Numbered from the stretch's first letter, positions 33,025-41,352 are shown. The stretch: 64,000 bases of DNA from CAZPNX01 sp964588285 (GCA_964588285.1 CAZPNX010000002.1:1-64000); one strand, 5' to 3'. A program made the numbers and translations. Notes: a model not told the origin generated them from the sequence alone.

Positions 33025-35391
33025 TCAACCCAGCAGTAGGATCAACAGGCCGAAGCTCATGGCCAGGAACAGAAAGGCGGTGGCCAGTTTCACTCCGGCC
33101 GTCGAAGCCTTGGCCCAATGGGCTATCCTCTTGGAAGAGACCCCCCAGAAGGCTATCAGGAAGACGGCTATCATCGGGACTTCGAAGGCCAGGTTGTACA
33201 GCAGCAGCAGGCCGTAGGCCCGCGACTTTTCGCCGGCGATCTGGGAGACGAAGGCGATGGTCGGCAGATAGACCTGGCCGGTGCAGGCGAACTCCAGGAC
33301 CGAGGTCAGCAGTCCGGCTACAAAAGCCCCGGCCACCAATGATCCGGCCGACATTCTCTCCCTGATCACCCGGTGGATCCGCTGCTTGGTCTTATCGGAA
33401 AGCTGGAGATCCATGCCGGAGAGGTCGCCGCGCCTGGCTTTGAGGAAGTCCCTGAAGCTGAAGAACGCCAGCCCCAGGCTCACCGCCAGGGCCAGCCAGT
33501 AGAGCGCCCGGGAGATGGCCGGCAGCGCCCCCAGCGTCATCAGAAAGGACAGGGCGCCGGCCCCTATAAGAAAATAGACGATGAAGTCGGCCAGCGTATA
33601 GGATAGGCCCACCGCCAGTATCTCCCATCTCCTCCTCCCCACGAAGGCCAGATAGGAGATGAAGAAGACCAGCACCGCCAGGGCGCAGGGATTGATGCCG
33701 TCCAAGAAGCCGGCCGCCATCACCCCCCATAGGCCGAAGGAGCGGAAACGGGAGAGCAGCCCGCCCCTGGCCTGCTCCAAAAATGGTTGCGCCCTAAGCC
33801 AGGGGGCCTGGCCGGCGCCGCTTTTATACTTATCCAGCAGGACGCCGAGTTCGACGTCGTTTACCTTTTCCCCGGCTAGCCACTGGTCGCCGACATACGC
33901 CAGCGGCGCCGCCAGCCTCTTATCTTCCGGCACACCATAGCAAAGTCCCAAGGCCTCGGCCATCAGGCGCCCTTGGTTGTCGGAGATCAAGTATCTTCGC
34001 ACCGCCAGGTTGGGATGGCCGGCCTGCAAGGCTTTGAGCATATACTCGGCCCGGCCGCACTTGGGACAGCGGAGGTCGCTGACAAAGGCCAGGTAGATGG
34101 AGTCAACCCTGGCGGTGTCCAGTGCCTGATCGATGTTTTCGGCGCCGCCATCAGGTGCTTTCATCTTTAGGGATTTGGGCTTTTCGGCCGTGGCCTTGGC
34201 CACCTCGGCCCGCAGATGTTTCTCGATCTCGTCCACCCCGCCCAATATCCGATCGCCGATGACCACGGCCGGTATCTGATTGTTGTGGTCGCCCAGCTGA
34301 GACTCGATGTCCAGCAGCCTCCGGTATTCCAGGGGATCCTCCACGCTGCGGTAGACGATCTTCAGCCGGCCCGGATGTTCCCTGACCAAGGCGGTGAACA
34401 GCCCCTCCTTCAGCTTCTCGCAGTCCGGACATTCCGGCGCATAATAGACATCGACGGCCGTGGTTCCGTAGCCCTGGACCCGGACCGAGGCCTGTCCCCG
34501 GGGGATATAGACTCCGACGATCGAGGTGATGGCGGGATGGTCCGCCAGGTCGGAATTGACGCCCCAAAGTTTGGAGCTTTTCAGCCGCCACCGGCTGTCC
34601 CGCCGCTCCATCACCGCTTGGGTGAGACGGGCCGCCTTGGAGCCGGCCTCTATTATGGGCACCCCGTGGGACCGGTCGGCCTCGGCCAGCTCGTTCTGGG
34701 TGTGGCCGCCGATGATCAGATCCAATTCGGGGAATTTGGTGGCCATCTCCTGCTCCTTCTCATAGCCCAGATGGGAAAGCAGGATGAGCATATCGGCCTG
34801 CGGTTTGAGCTCGGCGATCAGCGATCGCAGCACCGTCTCCGGATCCAGGATCTCCAGGTCGCGGGAAACCTCGGCCGGATAATATTTGAAGGCCTGCGGG
34901 CTCAAAAGCCCGATGACGGCCGCCTTGGCCCGGCTGGTCTTGATTATGCGGAATCCGGGAACAATATCCAGGCCCCGATATTTGAGGTTGGCCGATATAA
35001 AGCTCAGTTTGAATTTCCCGGAAAGCTCCAGAAAATAATCGACCCCGCGCGACAGCTCCTGGTCCCCTAGAGCCACCGCCTGGTAGCCCATGGCTTGGTA
35101 GGCGGCCAGCACCAGGGAGTCGGTTTTTCTGTCCGAGTCCAGCCCCCAGATGTCCCCGGAGTCGAACAGCAAAAAATCCCGGTGGTCCCCTGCTAGTTGA
35201 TCCCTGTTAGCTGTTATCTGTTTGATGAGCGAATAGCGCTTGGCTAAGCCCCCCTTGGGCTCGCTGGGACACTTGCAGGGATAGAGATAGCCGTTATTGG
35301 CGTTGGTCTGCAGCACCTGCAACGTCTGTCCGTGTGCAAACGCCAAAAATGTCATGGCTGCGATGATGATGCAGCCGGCCGGCCTTTTCAT
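33025..35391 (-). CDS. Fusion: phosphoesterase-like domain, two thioredoxin-like domains, CcdA/DsbD-like membrane domain
   Basis: 788 residues. A signal peptide (1-21) is followed by a 5'-nucleotidase-type metallophosphoesterase-like domain (25-275) in which only part of the metal site remains: FDSGD (77-80), SHLG (His207) and GGHTQ (His230) are present, but the usual TNDxHG is TNANNG and GNHE is GDQE. It has a C-K-C pair (39, 41) in PCKC, as in a 'PCGC' subfamily I recall from UshA-like proteins. Residues 310-400 hold a thioredoxin-like fold with CPDC (321-324), residues 430-525 another with CPKC (442-445), and 550-788 about six membrane helices with the DsbD/CcdA-type Cys pair (NPC, Cys569; ACTG, Cys703). 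It probably carries electrons across the inner membrane to periplasmic thiols. Confidence 0.85.
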   Translation of the reverse strand: MKRPAGCIIIAAMTFLAFAHGQTLQVLQTNANNGYLYPCKCPSEPKGGLAKRYSLIKQITANRDQLAGDHRDFLLFDSGDIWGLDSDRKTDSLVLAAYQAMGYQAVALGDQELSRGVDYFLELSGKFKLSFISANLKYRGLDIVPGFRIIKTSRAKAAVIGLLSPQAFKYYPAEVSRDLEILDPETVLRSLIAELKPQADMLILLSHLGYEKEQEMATKFPELDLIIGGHTQNELAEADRSHGVPIIEAGSKAARLTQAVMERRDSRWRLKSSKLWGVNSDLADHPAITSIVGVYIPRGQASVRVQGYGTTAVDVYYAPECPDCEKLKEGLFTALVREHPGRLKIVYRSVEDPLEYRRLLDIESQLGDHNNQIPAVVIGDRILGGVDEIEKHLRAEVAKATAEKPKSLKMKAPDGGAENIDQALDTARVDSIYLAFVSDLRCPKCGRAEYMLKALQAGHPNLAVRRYLISDNQGRLMAEALGLCYGVPEDKRLAAPLAYVGDQWLAGEKVNDVELGVLLDKYKSGAGQAPWLRAQPFLEQARGGLLSRFRSFGLWGVMAAGFLDGINPCALAVLVFFISYLAFVGRRRWEILAVGLSYTLADFIVYFLIGAGALSFLMTLGALPAISRALYWLALAVSLGLAFFSFRDFLKARRGDLSGMDLQLSDKTKQRIHRVIRERMSAGSLVAGAFVAGLLTSVLEFACTGQVYLPTIAFVSQIAGEKSRAYGLLLLYNLAFEVPMIAVFLIAFWGVSSKRIAHWAKASTAGVKLATAFLFLAMSFGLLILLLG

Positions 35392-35464
35392 GTTTGGGAT
35401 TTCTTGGTGTCTTGTTGTCTGATTAACTGCCGTTTTGTTTCCATGGCTGCCAACCCCGGGCCGT

Positions 35465-36385
35465 TCACCCGGCCGCCGGCTTTTTTCGCCCCGGCTTCAG
35501 CACCGCCGTTTCCGTGTTTTGCTCTTGTTCGATCTCGGCCACCAGGTCTGACAGAGCCCGGCCGATGGTGGCCTGGCCCTTCCAGCCCAGATAACGGTCC
35601 AAAGCCTCAAGCATTTTTCCGGCCGAGCCGTATCTCTGCAATGCCCTGATCTTAAGGGCCCGGTTGATTATCCGGCTCAGGCCCCAATCATGGTGGGGGG
35701 ATCGCCAAAACGGGGAGGGATATTGTCCCCGGCAGATGGAAGCCACCACTCCCTGCCCGTCGCCGCCGGTGAACGGCTTCTTTCCGGTGACCATCTCATA
35801 GAGCATGATGCCCAGAGAAAAAAGGTCCGAGGAAAAGTTGACTGTTCCACCCGAGGCCTGCTCCGGCGACATGTAGAAGGGAGTGCCTACCACCATTCCT
35901 TCGGTGGTCAGCTCCGGACCGCCCATCTCCCGGGCCACCCCGAAATCGGTGAGCTTGACTGCGCCATCCCGGGAGATGAGAACGTTTCTCGGCTTGATGT
36001 CGCGGTGGACGACGCCATGGCGGTGGGCGCAATCCAGGGCGGCGCAAACCTGCCGGGCCACCCCGGCCGCCAGCCTGGGGTGCAGCGGCGCCTTTCTTTC
36101 GATGACCGTGGCCAGGTCCAAGCCGTCGACGAACTCCATCACCAGATATCTGGAGTCACCGTCCTTGAGGTAATCGTAGACCTCGATGATGTTCGGATGC
36201 TGCAGGCTGGAGGCGATGGACGCCTCGTTGTCGAACCGGGCCGACGAGGAGATGCCTTCTAAAGACATCTGTTTGATGACCACCAGCCGGCCCAGCGAGT
36301 TTTGGACCGCGGTGTATATCCGGCCCATGCCGCCCTGGTCCAGCTCGTCTATGATGCGGTAACGGCCCTGAAACCCCTTAGCCAC
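35465..36385 (-). CDS. Ser/Thr protein kinase (bacterial Hanks type)
   Basis: 306 residues. Complete kinase core: glycine loop LDQGGMGRIY, catalytic Lys in VVIKQM, HRDIKPRNVL, DFGVARE, GTPFYMSPEQASG and SDLFSLGIMLYEMVTGKKPF. No transmembrane segment or external sensor domain, so it is a soluble kinase with a short C-terminal tail. I chose the GTG at 36385: GGAGG lies six bases upstream and the start overlaps the stop of the FHA-GGDEF gene by 8 bases; the frame is open to 36439. The FHA domain encoded just upstream is a plausible phospho-Thr reader for this kinase. Confidence 0.92.
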   Translation of the reverse strand: MAKGFQGRYRIIDELDQGGMGRIYTAVQNSLGRLVVIKQMSLEGISSSARFDNEASIASSLQHPNIIEVYDYLKDGDSRYLVMEFVDGLDLATVIERKAPLHPRLAAGVARQVCAALDCAHRHGVVHRDIKPRNVLISRDGAVKLTDFGVAREMGGPELTTEGMVVGTPFYMSPEQASGGTVNFSSDLFSLGIMLYEMVTGKKPFTGGDGQGVVASICRGQYPSPFWRSPHHDWGLSRIINRALKIRALQRYGSAGKMLEALDRYLGWKGQATIGRALSDLVAEIEQEQNTETAVLKPGRKKPAAG

Positions 36386-37346
36386 CGGACGCCTCCACCC
36401 GGTTGCGGCCTTTGGCCTTGGCCCGGTACAGGGCGCCATCCGCCCTCAACACCAGGTCCCGAGGGCATCTGTCTTTCTTCGTTCTGGTGGCCGTCCCGAT
36501 GCTGACCGTCACCCGCAGTCCGGCCAAGCCCCGGCTGCGGGCGGCCACCAACTTCCTGACGGATTCGGCCGTCGCCGCTGCATCCCCGGCCTCCATCCCC
36601 GGAAAGACGGCCACGAATTCTTCTCCGCCGTAGCGGGCCACCAGATCGTCGCGGCGGCAGGCGGCCCGTATCAGACGGGCGGCGGCCTTAAGGACGCGGT
36701 CGCCCATATCGTGGCCGTGGACGTCGTTGATTGACTTAAAGCGGTCGAGATCGATGAACACCAGGGACAACGGCCGTCCCCGATCTTCAGTTTCCCGCCA
36801 CAGCCGTTCCATTTGCTGGTCGAAAAACCTCCGGTTGTAGAGGCCGGTCAACCGGTCGCGGTTGGCCTGATCCTTGAGGCGACGGCGGCTTCTCTCGGCC
36901 GTCAGGCGCAGCCGTTCCAGGTCCTGGGCCGCTCCCTGGTCGGCCAGCTTGCGGCTGAGCGCCTGATACTGGGCCCGGATGCTCATGGTCTCCTGGCCCG
37001 GACGCTCGGCACAGGTGGCCTCGCCCAGCCCGGCAATGCCCCGGCCGTCGTCGAAGACGATGGTCAGCCCCCCCAGCCCGATCTCGTCGCCGTGGCAAAG
37101 CAGATGGCGTTTCACTCTAACGCCGTTGATGAACAATCCGTTGGTGCTGTCCAAATCCTCGATGGAATAACTTGTTCCCGACCGGCTAAGACAAGCATGG
37201 CGGCGGGAGACCTGACGGCCGGCGACCACCCAGTCGCAGTCCGGGCTGCGTCCGATGAGACACTTTAGGCCGTCAAGCTCATAGCGTTTTACCAGAACTC
37301 CGTCGTCCACCAGGTTCAGCGAAGCATGCTTCTTCCGCATCGCCAT
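36378..37346 (-). CDS. FHA domain-diguanylate cyclase (GGDEF)
   Basis: 322 residues. An N-terminal FHA domain (about 20-105: CLIGRSPDCDWVVAGRQVSRRHACL, STNGLFINGVRV) binds phospho-threonine in known cases. A short helical linker leads to a GGDEF domain (about 160-318) with DRLTGLYNRRFF, FIDLDRFKSINDVHGHDMGD and the active-site loop RYGGEEF. An RxxD inhibitory site (RRDD) precedes it, so product inhibition by c-di-GMP is likely. The overlap with the kinase gene suggests kinase-FHA control of c-di-GMP synthesis; this link is inference. Confidence 0.92.
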   Translation of the reverse strand: MAMRKKHASLNLVDDGVLVKRYELDGLKCLIGRSPDCDWVVAGRQVSRRHACLSRSGTSYSIEDLDSTNGLFINGVRVKRHLLCHGDEIGLGGLTIVFDDGRGIAGLGEATCAERPGQETMSIRAQYQALSRKLADQGAAQDLERLRLTAERSRRRLKDQANRDRLTGLYNRRFFDQQMERLWRETEDRGRPLSLVFIDLDRFKSINDVHGHDMGDRVLKAAARLIRAACRRDDLVARYGGEEFVAVFPGMEAGDAAATAESVRKLVAARSRGLAGLRVTVSIGTATRTKKDRCPRDLVLRADGALYRAKAKGRNRVEASGG

Positions 37347-37358
37347 GTCAACCCGTCT

Positions 37359-37847
37359 TTACAGGCTCCCGATGCCGATCACCTTCGGCGTCTTGATGGT
37401 CTCGTGCCCCTCGGGCACCATGATGGACACCGGGGCCGGCATCCCGGCCACCCCCGGCTTCTTGCCCAGCCAGATCTTGTAGACCTTGCCCTTGATGGCG
37501 CTGGCCCCATACCCGTCGCCGTTGGAGAACCTGACGTTGACCCGGGTGATCTTGGCCGACTGAGTGTAGAACTTGATGTTGTTGAAGTCCTTCTTGAGCG
37601 AGAAGTCCAAAAGGTCCCGGCCCAAAGCCGTGCCGTCCTCGTTGACCAGGCCGCCGCCGGCGATGGGTAGAAAGAGGGTGGCGCAGGAGTCGAGCGTCGG
37701 CGCGTTGAGGGCCGCCACGTACTTGTCCAGCACTGCCCTCACCTCCTTGGGCAGCTTGGCCACCGGGATGTCGTCCCGCTTGGACTGGGCGGGCAAAGAC
37801 TGTGTGCTACTTACTAAACAAAATAGCACTATGAAAATATACTTCAT
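37359..37847 (-). CDS. Small exported protein, possibly NTF2-like
   Basis: 162 residues. The signal peptide MKYIFIVLFCLVSSTQSLPAQS is followed by AVLDKYVAALNAPTLDSCATLFLPIAGGGLVNEDG, a pattern (helix, 'alna.d.....lf.p.g..v..dG') seen in NTF2-like/SnoaL domains, then beta strands VNVRFSNGDGYGASAIKGKVYKIWLGK. I do not recognise a specific family. It lies 11 bases downstream of the AT-rich island and 12 bases upstream of the FHA-GGDEF gene. AGGGGA precedes the ATG. Confidence 0.65.
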   Translation of the reverse strand: MKYIFIVLFCLVSSTQSLPAQSKRDDIPVAKLPKEVRAVLDKYVAALNAPTLDSCATLFLPIAGGGLVNEDGTALGRDLLDFSLKKDFNNIKFYTQSAKITRVNVRFSNGDGYGASAIKGKVYKIWLGKKPGVAGMPAPVSIMVPEGHETIKTPKVIGIGSL

Positions 37848-37858
37848 TTTTCCCCTAA

Positions 37859-38206
37859 TTATGATGTTTCTTTATTCCTTTTATTGACAAGCCTTTTTAG
37901 TTCCGTTGTTAATTGAGTAATTCTACTTCGGCTTTCTTTTTGTTTATCATTCCATTCAATATCGTTATACAATGAACGCCAATATTCATAAAGTTTTATT
38001 GCTACTTCCTCTGATAACGCTTTCCCTTTTATTAATAAATCATTTTTGTTGTGCGCACTATCTTTTTCATTTATTTTCAAATTTATTTGCTTGCAACATT
38101 CGTCAATTTTCAAGAGGTTAAAAATAATCTCATCTATTAGTGTATTATTTAGTGTGTTTTTTCTCATTTTCTTTTCTTCATGATAATCAATCATACGAAA
38201 TTCCAT
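37859..38206 (-). CDS. Small hypothetical protein of the AT-rich island
   Basis: 115 residues, very Lys/Asn/Glu rich and probably all helical (IDEIIFNLLKIDECCKQINLKINEKD; ITQLTTELKRLVNKRNKE). It overlaps the end of the nuclease-like gene by 16 bases, which suggests translational coupling and a shared function. Base composition is far more AT-rich than the flanking genes. The start may be the ATG at 38206 or one of two internal ATGs (38194, 38167). No recognised domain. Confidence 0.6.
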   Translation of the reverse strand: MEFRMIDYHEEKKMRKNTLNNTLIDEIIFNLLKIDECCKQINLKINEKDSAHNKNDLLIKGKALSEEVAIKLYEYWRSLYNDIEWNDKQKESRSRITQLTTELKRLVNKRNKETS

Positions 38207-39030
38207 CTTTTAATAAAATATTCTTCTATACCTAATTGATTAATTACTGTAATATTCCGGATGTATTTAACATAAATGTCAGACCTAAGGTCGCTACTTT
38301 GTGCTTTTGAGGGTATTTCATGTTTGATACCCTTTGATTGATGATAATGATAATGTAACCAATTGACCTTTTCAATTTCTTTAGCATCAAGTGCTAACAA
38401 ACCATCATTAATATTTACAGAACCGAAATCTTTTCTTGTAAAAAATAAATTCGCTGTAGTAAATATTACTGGCCAAAAGTACCAAGTGTTCTTTTCTTCC
38501 ATCAAGCTATTATTCTCTTTAAAATATTTTATCAAGCCATTCATGCCTCGACATAACTGGGTTGAAGCTTCTTCTATTATTCCTCTTGAGTTCCCCTCTT
38601 TTTCTCCTTTTTCATTTGTTTTTCCTTCAACAGCAATATTGAATATCCTGTCAGAATCCGTAATTCTTTTTATCTCTGTATATAATGCTCCAGTGTGCAT
38701 AGTCAAGGATTCCAAAAACAAATCATTTGACCTACTTGAGTTCTCAATATCAGCTTTTGCAAAACACCAATTAGCAAGCGCTGGATTTACTCTTTTACAT
38801 TCCGCTAGAATAAGTAATGGTTTATTACTATATCGAAGTATAAAATCAACTCTAGTGTTGCTCCCCTGTACTTCTACCGGAAATTCCGATACATATGGCC
38901 ACCATTGTGTTTTTCCGCTTTCTGCAAGCTTTCTTATCTCATACAACACTTTATACTGAAATCCATAACCATGTTTGTTCAATGCCTGCTCAAAAGCTTT
39001 GGCGATTTGTTCATTACTTTGTGAAGGCAT
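38191..39030 (-). CDS. Putative PD-(D/E)XK nuclease-like protein of the AT-rich island
   Basis: 279 residues from the ATG at 39030 (AGGGGAT upstream; the frame is open to 39045). The N-terminal third contains a PD-(D/E)XK-type core: TRVDFILRY (Asp62), then hydrophobic strand PLLILAECKR giving Glu77-x-Lys79, spaced as in restriction-like nucleases. The remainder is mixed alpha/beta with MNGLIKYFKENN and TWYFWPVIFTTANLFF. No helicase, methylase or ATPase partner is present. AT-rich codon use and a coupled small gene suggest horizontal acquisition; a defence or toxin role is inference. Confidence 0.65.
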   Translation of the reverse strand: MPSQSNEQIAKAFEQALNKHGYGFQYKVLYEIRKLAESGKTQWWPYVSEFPVEVQGSNTRVDFILRYSNKPLLILAECKRVNPALANWCFAKADIENSSRSNDLFLESLTMHTGALYTEIKRITDSDRIFNIAVEGKTNEKGEKEGNSRGIIEEASTQLCRGMNGLIKYFKENNSLMEEKNTWYFWPVIFTTANLFFTRKDFGSVNINDGLLALDAKEIEKVNWLHYHYHQSKGIKHEIPSKAQSSDLRSDIYVKYIRNITVINQLGIEEYFIKRWNFV

Positions 39031-39057
39031 GTAATCCCCTAACATTGGCAGGAAATT

Positions 39058-39088
39058 TAGCGCCGCACATTTTGTGCGGCGCTATTTT
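39058..39088 (-). terminator. Hairpin after gapA
   Basis: An 11-pair stem tagcgccgcac (39058-39068) / gtgcggcgcta (39074-39084) with a five-base loop, 16 bases downstream of the gapA stop. The minus-strand tail is AAATTTCC, so termination may be partial; read on the plus strand it ends in TTTTAT. It also lies just before the island genes. Confidence 0.65.
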
Positions 39089-39099
39089 ATAAAAAGAGT

Positions 39100-40161
39100 C
39101 TACATCTTCCCCGCCATGTACCTCACCAGGTCGGCCACCCGCATCGAGTAGCCCCATTCGTTGTCGTACCAGCTGACCACCTTGAAGAAGCGCTTCTCAC
39201 CCTTGAGGTTGTTCTGCAGGGTGGCCAGGGAGTCGTAGATGGACGACCGCGGGTCGTGGATGAAGTCGGTGGACACCAGCTCCTCGTTGCAGTATCCCAG
39301 GATGCCTTTGAGGTAGGTCTCCGAGGCCTTCTTCAGCAGGCCGTCTATCTCCTCTATGGAAGTCTCCCTTTCTGAGCGGAAGGTCAAATCCACCACCGAG
39401 ACGTCCACCGTGGGTATGCGGAACGACATACCGGTCAGCTTGCCCTTGGTGGCCGGCAGCACCTCGCCCACAGCCTTGGCCGCCCCGGTGGTCGAAGGGA
39501 TGATGTTGACGGCCGCGGCCCGGCCGCCCCGCCAGTCCTTCTTGGACGGCCCGTCCACCGTCTTCTGGGTGGCGGTGTAAGAGTGGATGGTGGTCATCAA
39601 GCCGGTCTCGATGCCGATGCCCTCCTTCAAAAGAACGTGGACCACCGGCGCCAGGCAGTTGGTGGTGCAGGAAGCGTTGGAGACGATGTGGTGCTTGGCC
39701 GGATCGTACTCTTGCTCGTTGACGCCCATCACCAGGGTCTTGACCTCGCCCTTGCCCGGGGCGCTGATCAGCACCTTCTTGGCCCCGGCCTGCAGGTGCC
39801 CCTGAGCCTTGTCGGAATGGGTGAACAGGCCGGTGGCCTCGATCACCAGGTCCACCCCCAGGTCCTTCCAGGGGAGCTGTGCCGGCTCCTTGGTGGCCAT
39901 GACGCATTTTATTTTGTTGCCGTTGACAATGAGGATGTCGTCCTCGGCCGCCCCGGAGCTTTTATCGGTCTTGACTTCTCCCTTGAATCGCCCGTGGACC
40001 GAGTCGTACCTTAGCTGGTAGGCGAAATACTTGGCGTCGGTGGAGACGTCCACCGCGGCCGCCACCTCCACCGTCTTGCCCAGCATCCCCTGCTCGGCCA
40101 TGGCCGACACCACCTGCCGGCCGATCCGTCCGAATCCGTTAATCCCGATCTTCAGCGCCAT
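39100..40161 (-). CDS. gapA: Glyceraldehyde-3-phosphate dehydrogenase (type I)
   Basis: 353 residues, slightly longer than the usual 330-340. NAD-binding GINGFGRIGRQV, the acidic residue Asp38 (AAAVDVSTDAK) favouring NAD, YDSVHGRF, ISAPGK, the active-site SNASCTTNC (Cys165), SYTATQKTVDGPSKKDWRGGRAA and the C-terminal SWYDNEWGYSMRVADLV are all present. It catalyses oxidation and phosphorylation of glyceraldehyde 3-phosphate. It belongs to a stretch with fba and PPi-PFK on the same strand, though not in one tight operon. Confidence 0.97.
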   Translation of the reverse strand: MALKIGINGFGRIGRQVVSAMAEQGMLGKTVEVAAAVDVSTDAKYFAYQLRYDSVHGRFKGEVKTDKSSGAAEDDILIVNGNKIKCVMATKEPAQLPWKDLGVDLVIEATGLFTHSDKAQGHLQAGAKKVLISAPGKGEVKTLVMGVNEQEYDPAKHHIVSNASCTTNCLAPVVHVLLKEGIGIETGLMTTIHSYTATQKTVDGPSKKDWRGGRAAAVNIIPSTTGAAKAVGEVLPATKGKLTGMSFRIPTVDVSVVDLTFRSERETSIEEIDGLLKKASETYLKGILGYCNEELVSTDFIHDPRSSIYDSLATLQNNLKGEKRFFKVVSWYDNEWGYSMRVADLVRYMAGKM

Positions 40162-40202
40162 GTTGGTCTCCTAATTTTTCTGTTTACTCTCTTCTGACGT
40201 AC

Positions 40203-40299
40203 GTCATTCTGAGGATGCCGTCCTGCTGGGCTCACGAAGAATCTCCCATTATTGGCCAGATCCTTCGGAAGCGGGGCGTGGAGTTCTGCTCAGGATGAC
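40203..40299. repeat. Dispersed repeat, second copy of the 'GAAGAATCT...TTCGG...' family
   Basis: Outer ends gtcattctga (40203-40212) and tcaggatgac (40290-40299) are near-perfect inverted repeats; inner blocks gaagaatct and agatccttc form a second inverted pair. It shares blocks with 6988-7042 and fills the gap upstream of gapA. Confidence 0.7.
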
Positions 40300-40311
40300 A
40301 CGGTTGGTGGA

Positions 40312-40959
40312 CTAGACCAGTTTCACCGCCTCCCGTATCAGCCCCACCGCCTTTTCTATCGAAAACAACCCGGTGTTGATTATCAGGTGATAGTATGAAG
40401 AGTCGGCCCAGTCCTGGCCGTAGAAGTCACGGATATAGGCCGCCCGGGCCTTGTCCTTCCTTTGGATGCTTTCCCTGGCCTCCTTTTCTACGATCTCCTG
40501 TTTCTCCATCACCCGCTTGATCCGCGCCTCCAAGGGCGCCGCTACCCGGACGTGCAGACATCCCGGCCTCCCGGCCAGCAGATACTGGCTGCCCCGCCCC
40601 ACCAGCACCACATCGCCCTTCTGGTAGAGATTCTCGATGACCGCCTGGGTGAACTTGAGGTACTGTTCGGCGTCGAAGAAGTCCCCGCCCGAAGGCAGCG
40701 GCCCGGCCATGGGCATCTCGAAGCCCATCACCGAGTACAGCGAGGGGTTGGCCAGGAACAGGTTCGACAGATACTTGGACAGAGGCGAGTACTCGTCCTG
40801 GTCGAATTTTTCCACCCGCTCCGAACCCACCTTGGCCTGCTGGGCCACCTTGATGATCACCGCCTTGTCGGCCAGCTCGTAACCCAGGCTGCGGGCCAGC
40901 TCCCGGGCTATCTCCCGGCCCCCGGCTCCGTGTTCCTTGGATATGGTTATCACGGCCAT
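40312..40959 (-). CDS. Cytidylate kinase-like family protein
   Basis: 215 residues. MAVITISKEHGAGGREIARELARSLGYELADKAVI is the P-loop region of the Cytidylate_kin2 family (a variant NMP-kinase fold), with VVLVGRGSQYLLAGRPGCLHVRVAAPLEARIKRVM and a typical lid segment with ARESIQRKDKARAAYIRDFYGQDWADSSYYHLIINTG. Members are found across bacteria, often with CBS domains; their substrate is not established. It lies in the glycolytic stretch, between gapA and the broken gene at 41006. Confidence 0.85.
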   Translation of the reverse strand: MAVITISKEHGAGGREIARELARSLGYELADKAVIIKVAQQAKVGSERVEKFDQDEYSPLSKYLSNLFLANPSLYSVMGFEMPMAGPLPSGGDFFDAEQYLKFTQAVIENLYQKGDVVLVGRGSQYLLAGRPGCLHVRVAAPLEARIKRVMEKQEIVEKEARESIQRKDKARAAYIRDFYGQDWADSSYYHLIINTGLFSIEKAVGLIREAVKLV

Positions 40960-41005
40960 ACTCTACCCCCCCCTTTTTCAGATGACAACTAGCCGATAAC
41001 AAACG

Positions 41006-41352
41006 TTATTCGCGGCATTTCTTTATCGCGCTGTAAAGCATCCCTCCGATCTCGTCTACGTCCTTGAAATGCTCGCTATGCTTTTTGTCCCCAAGGTCCC
41101 TCGTGTCGAGCAGTAGGTCAAGCCAGTATTTAGTTTCCCGCGTCTCTTTGTAGGCTATCGACGTCTTGGCGGTGAACTCCCTTTTCGATATCGATCCAAT
41201 CGCCTCCGCAATGTTGGCCGCAACGGACGTGCCCGATCTCAGCAACTGTCTAGCCAATGTTTTTCCACCTTGCGTTTCCCCAGTTCCTTGTAAAGCTTGA
41301 CCACCTTGACGGCAAAGGCCTAGGCTTTCTTGTACAACAGGCTGTCATCCAT
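41006..41352 (-). pseudogene. Four-helix-bundle (23S rRNA intervening-sequence-type) protein, disrupted
   Basis: Reading from an ATG at 41352 gives MDDSLLYKKA, then an in-frame TAG (41320-41322), then AFAVKVVKLYKELGKRKVEK; after that a one-base deletion in an A run (about 41260) shifts the frame to TLARQLLRSGTSVAANIAEAIGSISKREFTAK and on to the normal end at 41006. The two pieces match the conserved four-helix bundle family found as stand-alone genes and in 23S rRNA intervening sequences. The 83-residue open frame from 41257 alone lacks helix 1. Both lesions would need to be sequencing errors for the gene to work. Confidence 0.85.
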
